Of a stretch of DNA of 11,722 nucleotides, positions 1 through 5,619 are shown one piece after another. The position numbers and the translations under genes were made by a program. Under the pieces are notes generated by a model that made no database searches, was not told the origin of the DNA, and was given only the letters and a program-made list of their open reading frames with translations. The DNA is from Dinochytrium kinnereticum (taxonomy: Eukaryota; Chytridiomycota; Chytridiomycetes; Chytridiales; Chytridiaceae). Location: contig JADGJT010000412.1 in assembly GCA_027604005.1 (NCBI GenBank), forward strand, positions 1-11,722. Reading direction: 5' to 3'. Within the stretch, counting starts at the first letter, position 1; each line of letters opens with the position of its first letter.

Positions 1-722
1 CGCCTGAGTGATTATCTGCTTACACAGGGTGGTCGACAAGCCCTCGTTAGAGTGGGACCTCGATCACACGAACCCCCTGCTCGTCAGCCCCAGTAAGCGG
101 TCAGTATGTGCTCCCTTACCCTGGATGTATAGGCCCGAGGCAAACTCAGACCTTGGGACGGTCTGATGGAACCCCAACCGGGCGCTCTCTTTGGTAGGAC
201 GTGAGATTTAGCGTGAGATAAGTAGTAGGCAAATTGGAGCTAGCACAATTGGTTTAATGATCTATTATCCCTTTTGAAGTGTCCCTGAGAACAATGTCGA
301 TGCCACCTTAACCACCCCCCACTTGACCTTAATCTTCATACTACTAATATTGTGTACTAACCTATTCTACTGAATAGTGAATAGGGGACTTGCGTATTCA
401 CCTGCGCAACTCCTGGAAACTACCTTGAAATATATTTCGTAAAATCTTATTGAATATATCGAGAGGAAGGCCCGAGTTTCACACAATGAACTTCGGTTTT
501 GTAAATTGCTTCAAATCGAACATGCATAGTAATAGCGAGCAGTTAAAATGGCAGAAGAAAGTAAGAAGTCTATTTTGAGCTTAGAAAATAAGCCCGCACA
601 AATGTCTCCAATACATAGACGATCTCAGCTGTGCCAAACAGCGGAAAAGGGAATAATGAGAGACCTTAACTGAAGAAAACTATGAAGACAAGGCAATATC
701 TCGTCCATCATCAAAGAGTCAC
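1..722. other. Gene-free left flank with a GC-rich block and a short hairpin
   Basis: No confident gene is seen here. Roughly the first 180 bases are clearly richer in G+C than the following 500, which are AT-rich with many in-frame stops. The plus frame starting at base 1 stays open only to the TAA at 109-111, so the C-terminus of a gene entering from the left cannot be excluded; its peptide is not recognisable. The reverse strand has one open stretch of about 50 codons, also not recognisable. At 146-166 there is a perfect 7-bp inverted repeat (TCAGACC / GGTCTGA) around a 7-base loop. The rest looks like the 3' flank of the minus-strand gene that ends at 723. Confidence 0.5.
146..166. repeat. 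7-bp inverted repeat (hairpin) in the GC-rich block
   Basis: TCAGACC at 146-152 and GGTCTGA at 160-166 pair perfectly around the loop TTGGGAC. The stem is short and could arise by chance, but it lies in the GC-rich block at the left edge. It could belong to a structured RNA or simply be a coincidence. Confidence 0.35.
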
Positions 723-1775
723 TTAAGCAATGACAATCCCAGCAGCAGCAAAAGCAACCAACCCGACAACCCACCTCCCCAAATTAGACATCGACGTCGA
801 CGTGGCCCCCGAACCCTTCGTAGCCACAGTAGTGGTGGTAGCCGTAGCCACAGCGCTCGTTAAAGTTGTAGTCACCGCCAAATCTGGCGATGGCAAGACA
901 GGCAACGCACTCGTCGACGCCGGGACCGTGCAGTACCCAGAAATAAAAGTCTGAGGGTCGGTTGGGTTCCTCGTGCAAGAATAGTAAGGCAGGACGACCG
1001 GGGCCGCGGTACAACTTCTGCAGGAGGTGTCGCAACCGTCACGGTAGGTGATGGTTCGAGCTGCATCGTCACAGGTGATGGCGGTGTGACGGGTGGCATT
1101 GTTGCGGGGGTCGATTTGGAAGCAACGGTTACCGGCGATGAGGGCGGTGAGGTGCTGGGTTTCAAGGGCTTTGGTTGAGTAGGATTTGCAATTGCGGTCG
1201 TCAAAAGTGGAGACTGTGTGGAGGAGAGTTAGTATTGGATCGAGGTAATGAAAAGAGATCCTATCAGATGGATGACCAGTATGCCTGCCCGTCCAAAGCC
1301 TGATGAAAAAAGAAGAAGAAGCAAAAGAGAACCGTTATACTCACAGACGAAGTAAGGAGTTTTGGCTGCAACGGCAGCATCATTGAAGAAAGGCCCTTGG
1401 TTGAAGTTCGAATTTGGGGTACACCGAGCGAAGATCGAAGATACACCACCAGCAGCTGGTGAAGTACCAGTTGGGGCAGGCGCAGAGTCTGTTGCTGAAG
1501 GAGAGGAAGATGCAATGGATGTGATGGTCTCGGTGACAGAAGTCTCAGGTGCGGGATCTTGCCTGCGGAGAAGGGCAGGTGCAACAACCAGACAGTTTTG
1601 CGCGGCAACAGGGCATGCGCTGCGGTATCGGGCTCGTGAGACGGTGATCAGGGTGCTTTCGGGGGCTACAATGAGAGTCAGTGGGATGAGCCTTTGCAAC
1701 GGATAGGAGTGAGAGTGAACCTGAGCAGTTTCCTGCAAACACCTGGAAGGTGTCGAAAGAAGATTCGAGAGACAT
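723..1775 (-). CDS. Cysteine-containing Ser/Thr/Ala/Pro-rich protein with GPI-like C-terminus, function unknown
   Basis: Proposed exons on the minus strand are 1775-1721, 1665-1345 and 1213-723 (288 residues). Intron 1344-1214 is well supported: GTGAGT donor, perfect TACTAAC branch point (1234-1228), CACACAG acceptor, matching phase. Intron 1720-1666 (55 nt) is weaker; it was chosen because the reading frame upstream of 1345 contains no ATG, while the ATG at 1775 joins it in phase through a GTTCAC donor and a CTGAC...TTGTAG acceptor. Visible features are an N-terminal part with CPVAAQNC, a Ser/Pro/Ala-rich linker, a central domain with about nine cysteines (including NRCFQID and DGCDTSCRSC), a Thr/Ala/Val-rich stretch, and a terminal hydrophobic segment ending exactly at the stop (GLVAFAAAGIVIA). 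That ending is typical of fungal GPI-anchored surface proteins. No signal peptide is visible with this start, so the true first exon may differ. I do not recognise the family. Confidence 0.6.
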
Positions 1776-1857
1776 TCGTCTTGATGAATGCGCTGACGGG
1801 ATGGAAAAGGCTGTCTGTGCGGGACAGATGATGGGGTCAATGGGGGAGGGTTGAGGT

Positions 1858-1865
1858 TTTAAATA
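1858..1865 (-). promoter_or_regulatory. TATA-like box of the minus-strand surface-protein gene
   Basis: The minus strand reads TATTTAAA here, 83 nt upstream of the proposed ATG at 1775. The first ATG met downstream on that strand is the one at 1775, which agrees with the chosen start. Support is by motif and position only. Confidence 0.35.
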
Positions 1866-1994
1866 TCACCTCGTTTTTTTAGCTGCCCCTTTAGCATGTA
1901 TGGCATTGGGTTGCGAGGGGGGAGATGAAATTGCCACACCAAAGTGCGACCGTGATGGTTACCCAACCAAGGAGCGTACAACAACCCACCGTCA

Positions 1995-2014
1995 CCCTGC
2001 GATGCCCTGCGATG
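1995..2014. repeat. Tandem duplication of a 10-mer
   Basis: CCCTGCGATG occurs twice back to back (1995-2004 and 2005-2014), followed by a partial third start (CG). It sits in the divergent promoter region, where it could be a duplicated protein-binding site or a slippage product. Confidence 0.6.
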
Positions 2015-2279
2015 CGTTGGTTGGCTGCTGCTGGCTGATGTGATATCCTTCCCCAACTCTATTCAACTCCCTGCACTGCTGGATCGCGACCTTGATTTTG
2101 CTTGTGCAGCAATGGGTGGCAGGAGATGTCCATCCTCCTTGGCTTGACACATCCCCTTCTTCCCCTTCCTTGCCGTCGCGCGCCTTGCTCAGTGAGGATT
2201 CATCGCGAAAGTGTCGATGGAGACTGACTTCAACCTCAATGAATGAACGGCCTTACGTTAATTTTTCAAATCCCTTCGC

Positions 2280-3403
2280 ATGACAACCTCAGCGCACCTC
2301 ACCATCACTGTGCTGGTGGTTGGCCCCCTGCAGTGCAACTGCATCATCATCTCGGATCTCAAGGCGAAGGAGGTAATGCCCTTCCCTCTCCGCCATCGAC
2401 TCTCTCCTCCAACGCTCACGCTCCTTCGTCTTTAACCAAAAGGCCATCATCGTTGACCCTGGAGGCGACCCAAAGACTATCCTCAACTCCCTCGAGCTCC
2501 TCAACGTCTCCGTCAAGGGCCTCTACCACTCGCATGCGCATCTCGATCACTGTCTCGCCACAACTAGGATAAAGGCAGAGACTGGCGCTAAGGTGCATGT
2601 TCATAAAGAGGACCTGTATTTGTGGCAACATTCTGAGGAGCAGGCAAGGTACATTGGGGTGAGGATGGCGCCCGAGGATGTGCCTTCGGAACCGGATGTG
2701 TTGCTGTGTAAGAAGTTGCTTGTATGAATCACGCTTTGTTCAATGACGGCCTGTTCGATTCGTTTCTTATGTTTCTCTTCATATGGGCATGAAGCGGGGG
2801 ATGAGGACATCTGTCTCGGCGGGCAAGTGGTGGGACGGGTGATGCACACCCCTGGGCATTCGCCCGGAAGCGTCTCCTTTTACATTTTTGATCACGTCGT
2901 TTGCACCGGAGACACCCTATTCAGGTTTATCTTGTTTCCTTAAACGTTTTTTTGTCTTGGTTCTCTCATCCACAGCTCCCAGCACCATATTTACTCCCAA
3001 CCATTACAGAGACTCAGTCGGGCGTTTCGACCTCTGGCGCTCAAGCTTCACTTCCCTAAAATCCTCCATCAAAAAAAAGCTCTATACCCTCCCTCCCTCC
3101 ACGCCCGTAATACCAGGCCACGGTCCCCATACCACCATCGAAAGAGAGCGCGAATCTAACCAGTTTATTCGAGCCGTTGATGATGAGTATATGCCGAGTG
3201 CCGTTACGGATGAGGGAATGCACGAGGAGGACGAGGGTGTGGTTGGGGAAGAGGAGGAAGAGGAAGACGAGGAAGATAATGATGATGGAATTGAAGATGT
3301 GTATGATGATGACGACTATTTGGAGGGAAGATCGTCAGGAACCTCTCCTGCATCTTGCATGTGTTGCACACGGATGGTGGGGTTTTCGTTGCCTCGCCTT
3401 TGA
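2280..3403 (+). CDS. Metallo-beta-lactamase-fold hydrolase, YcbL/GloC (glyoxalase II-like) type, with acidic C-terminal tail
   Basis: Exons are 2280-2372, 2443-2707, 2795-2924 and 3010-3403 (293 residues). An in-frame TAA lies just upstream of the ATG at 2280. All family motifs are present: VDPGGD (about 35-40), the metal-binding HAHLDH (62-67), HTPGHSPGS (137-145, third His ligand H141), TGDTLF (157-162, bridging Asp 159), VGRFD (166-170) and PGHGPHTT (198-205). The end of the core, ERERESNQFIR, matches the usual GHGP..T...ER..NPFL ending of bacterial YcbL/GloC proteins, which hydrolyse S-D-lactoylglutathione or similar thioesters; I infer a related thioesterase role, probably with Zn or Fe. 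The third acceptor (3009) was chosen over an earlier CAG because it restores the conserved DTLFR.SVGR. Residues after about 220 form an extra tail of about 70 residues, very rich in Glu/Asp (243-269), absent from ordinary YcbL. No targeting signal is obvious, so it is probably cytosolic. Confidence 0.88.
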
Positions 3404-3503
3404 GTCAGTGCTAGATTCCGACGATAGCACTTAGTTTTATTTAATAATACAATATGTTGATATCTGCCCTTTTGAAAGAAAAATCCCGTAAAACGTATGA
3501 GCT
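3404..3503. terminator. Short convergent 3' spacer with shared polyadenylation region
   Basis: Only 100 bp separate the stops of the convergent hydrolase and sterol-oxidase genes, so their 3' UTRs must lie in, or overlap across, this spacer. It is AT-rich. On the minus strand an AATAAA occurs at 3441-3436, about 63 nt after the stop of the sterol-oxidase gene. On the plus strand the stretch TTTAATAATACAATATG offers AT-rich signals of the kind fungi use. Confidence 0.45.
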
Positions 3504-4774
3504 TCATGCCACCTTCTGCTTAATCCTCCTCTCAAACCGATCCTTGTACTCCTCAGTACCCACATCCGTCCCATGAAGGTAGTCTAAAATTCCCAAAACT
3601 CCAAAGCACGAGTTGAAACGGTAGTGGTGGAAATCGTGACGGATAGGGCTGGGCATACCAGGAATGACAAAGCCAGAGTGAGTGGAAATAGTTGTGGTGA
3701 TGGCCTGATAGGTTTTGTTAATTGTAAGAAGAAGGACGGAAGGAGTAAGTTAGAGCACTTACAATCGTCAGCCAGAACCAAAAAGTGAAGACATGGGATC
3801 CCATGAGAAGTGGTCCAAGAATAATCGGAAACATGTTGGAAATAAGATGCTACGAGTAATTTAGAACACGTGAAAAAGCCCATTTAGAGTATACTTCAAC
3901 GGGATGAGCATAAGTCGCCGCAACACCGCAAGGCGCCGTAAACTCATGATGCTGCTTATGAATAAACCGATATATTCTCGGATGATGCAGCGCCCTATGA
4001 CTATAGTAAAACATAACCTCCTCAATCACACCAAACGCTGCCAAATCTCTCATCATGATCCAAGGAGACGGAAGAGGAGATGACACCGAGCATCCCATCT
4101 TAGCCCAAACATTTCTACCAATATATCCCATGGGAAGGTTTATAAGAAATTGGTTGAAGAGGACTTGGATGGAGGCTTTGCGGTAGTCCGACCAAGTTGT
4201 TGTTTTGGTGTCTTGAATCTTTAGATTGAAGAGGGTGCGGGGGAGGTGATGGAGGTCGAGGACTGCGTAGAGGAGGGAGACCGCCCAATAAAAAAGTGTA
4301 GAGTAGGCTAAAGTCACTTGAAAAAAGAGCTAAATGCAACAAGACGGAAGTCAGCGACTTTTCTAAGCTTCATGAATCTGTCGGAGAGGCACTACGACCA
4401 ACGACAAAAATAACATAAACCGCCAATGCTACTGGACGAGGTTTACCAACCTGATCTTCTGTAAACACCTGGGTAATGTACTTATCCCAAACAGCGTTCC
4501 CAAAGTCAGAGCTCGCAAACGCCAAACAGGACGCCATAATGAAGAACAAAACGACATTCTCTCCGGGCGGTGGAATCAGGTTGAATGGAGCACGGTCATA
4601 CCAGGGCCGCGGTTGGCTGACTTTTTCGCTTTCATTCTTCAGCGGTGATGACTTGGAAGCAATAGTAGCCGTTGACGATGTCCCGTTTCGCCTCATTGTT
4701 GAAGACAAAGTTGAGTTGGAGAAAGGAGACCCTTTGTTGTGAGCTGCTGTTGTCAATCTGCGGGGAGATGACAT
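3504..4774 (-). CDS. FAXDC2: Fatty acid hydroxylase-superfamily sterol oxidase, FAXDC2-like
   Basis: Exons on the minus strand are 4774-4451, 4329-3895, 3849-3763 and 3704-3504 (348 residues; human FAXDC2 is of similar length). The three histidine clusters of the di-iron superfamily are all present: HRALHH (219-224), HKQHH (232-236) and HDFHH (305-309). The surrounding sequence (FYYSHRALHHP, HEFTAP, YAHPVEH, MGSHV, FGVLG.LDYLHGTD) closely follows FAXDC2, linked to C4-methylsterol oxidation, rather than the C5-desaturase ERG3 or SUR2. Hydrophobic segments near 74-92, 109-130, 160-175, 201-217 and 260-282 fit a multi-pass ER membrane enzyme. The first 60 residues are Ser/Thr/basic-rich and probably disordered. 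The last five residues, KQKVA, form a KXKXX dilysine ER-retrieval signal. Introns 3894-3850 (45 nt) and 3762-3705 (58 nt, GTAAGT donor) are secure. The 121-nt first intron (4450-4330) uses a GTTGGT donor and is the least certain join; the exact substrate is inferred. Confidence 0.9.
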
Positions 4775-4786
4775 AAGTTCACCGCC

Positions 4787-5278
4787 TTAAAAGCAGCAGT
4801 CAGACTGGCTGACGGTCAGGGATGCGATGGACCCGCAAAAATCGCGTGGAGAACTGGGGATTGCTTGCGCATGCCGAGGTGACCTGCACATGACTGAGAG
4901 AAATTGTCGGATGCGATTGGCAAATGCTGCGGACCCAACTGTTCCGTTGGATGCGAACGTCCTTTGACATGCTGGAGGTTGGGCATTGAGCCTGCTCAAA
5001 TGCAGAGCTGCATCAGAGCTGCATGCTGCTGTTGGCTGCCTGGAAGAGGGAGGCGGTGAAGTTTTATCATGGGACATGTAGACCGAGAATAGTTTAACAT
5101 TTGGTCGTTTAATGCTGCTGGGCGTTAGGATGATGACCTCCTTCGAAGTTATCATTGTTGATGGATTTTGAAATCCACATGAATAGTCTATCTCCTGGAC
5201 CACTGAAACCCCACAAACATCAACCACCCCAAACTTCAAAAACAGACAAAATAAACCCCAAAGCATTGCCGAGTTCAT
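4787..5278 (-). CDS. Doubtful orphan ORF (163 codons)
   Basis: This is an uninterrupted ATG-to-TAA frame with a hydrophobic N-terminus (LWGLFCLFLKFGVVDV) that could pass for a signal peptide, several cysteines and a Ser/Ala-rich second half. It ends 12 nt before the ATG of the downstream sterol-oxidase gene on the same strand, where that gene's promoter or 5' leader should lie. No domain is recognisable and no introns are seen, unlike the neighbours. It is most likely a chance frame; a small secreted protein is the alternative. Confidence 0.15.
   Translation of the reverse strand: MNSAMLWGLFCLFLKFGVVDVCGVSVVQEIDYSCGFQNPSTMITSKEVIILTPSSIKRPNVKLFSVYMSHDKTSPPPSSRQPTAACSSDAALHLSRLNAQPPACQRTFASNGTVGSAAFANRIRQFLSVMCRSPRHAQAIPSSPRDFCGSIASLTVSQSDCCF
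5003..5024. repeat. Tandem duplication of an 11-mer
   Basis: CAGAGCTGCAT occurs twice in perfect tandem (5003-5013 and 5014-5024). It lies about 230 nt upstream of the sterol-oxidase start in the divergent promoter region, so it may be a doubled regulatory site or a slippage product. Confidence 0.6.
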
Positions 5279-5397
5279 CCGTCGTCGACCGCAGCTGCAT
5301 TCATTCCCGCAACCCTCCTATGAATCCAGTTCCAGATCGCCCTCTTCTCCATCGCATCGTTAAGTGATCCTTCATCGACAACCCAACATCCCTCCAA

Positions 5398-5603
5398 TGA
5401 AAATTTCACAAGTTTTTGGACCATACCCTGTAACGACGGCCTCGAAGATGCGACGCAATGCGCATGCGCCCGCGGAGGCAAGGAAGGTCCTGAGAAGGGC
5501 GTCATGTAATTCAAGAGGTGCGCAAAACTTAACATTTACGAGTCGATTTCTTGGAGGTTGGAGTGAGAAAAGACGGCGACTAAGAACGCCTTTCTTTGGT
5601 TAA
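5398..5603 (+). other. Upstream ORF in the HRD3 leader
   Basis: An ATG at 5398 opens a 68-codon frame that ends at the TAA at 5601-5603, only 16 nt before the HRD3 ATG and in a different frame. The peptide is arginine-rich and unrecognised. If the transcript starts upstream of 5398, this would be a translated leader ORF able to reduce HRD3 translation; if transcription starts downstream, it is meaningless. Confidence 0.3.
5460..5469. promoter_or_regulatory. GCGCATGCGC palindrome, candidate regulatory site
   Basis: A perfect 10-bp palindrome lies about 150 nt upstream of the HRD3 ATG in a locally GC-rich patch that continues CCGCGG. Such dyads often bind dimeric transcription factors. Support is by symmetry and position only. 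Confidence 0.3.
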
Positions 5604-5619
5604 ACGACAAACAGGTTCG

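Larger units (their letters stand above)
1776..2279. other. Divergent intergenic/promoter region
   Basis: This 504-bp space separates the minus-strand surface-protein gene from the plus-strand hydrolase gene, so it should carry both promoters. It holds a TATA-like sequence for the minus gene (1858-1865) and a tandem 10-mer (1995-2014). The short open frames inside it look like chance: they match no family and are not joined by splice signals. Confidence 0.55.
4775..5619. other. Divergent promoter region between the sterol oxidase and HRD3
   Basis: This 845-bp space lies between two divergently transcribed ER-protein genes. It contains a tandem 11-mer (5003-5024), a 10-bp palindrome GCGCATGCGC (5460-5469) and an upstream ORF ahead of HRD3 (5398-5603). 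A 163-codon open frame on the minus strand (5278-4787) fills much of its left half and ends 12 nt before the sterol-oxidase ATG; it has no recognisable family. Confidence 0.5.

Noticed and set aside
1..240. Possible tRNA, 5S or other standard RNA gene in the GC-rich left edge
   Set aside because: No cloverleaf, A/B box pair or recognisable core sequence was found on either strand by eye.
1362..1706. 114-codon plus-strand open frame
   Set aside because: It lies antisense to exon 2 of the minus-strand gene, which has supported splice signals and biased composition; it is the usual shadow frame.
1859..2056. 65-codon minus-strand frame upstream of the surface-protein gene, considered as a missing signal-peptide exon
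   Set aside because: The peptide has no hydrophobic N-terminal core and the frame ends at the TATA-like site.
3330..3414. A shifted frame at the end of the hydrolase gene reads NLSCILHVLHTDGGVFVASP, resembling the winged-helix end of LACTB2, as if a frameshift or tiny intron lay near 3304-3341.
   Set aside because: The core matches YcbL/GloC, which has no winged helix. The candidate intron (about 38 nt) would be shorter than any other here, and the acidic frame is open to its own stop. Weak similarity only.
3177..3434. Frame encoding a Met/Arg/Lys-rich peptide over the acidic tail
   Set aside because: It is the out-of-frame reading of a GAG/GAT-rich coding tract, low in complexity and without any start support.
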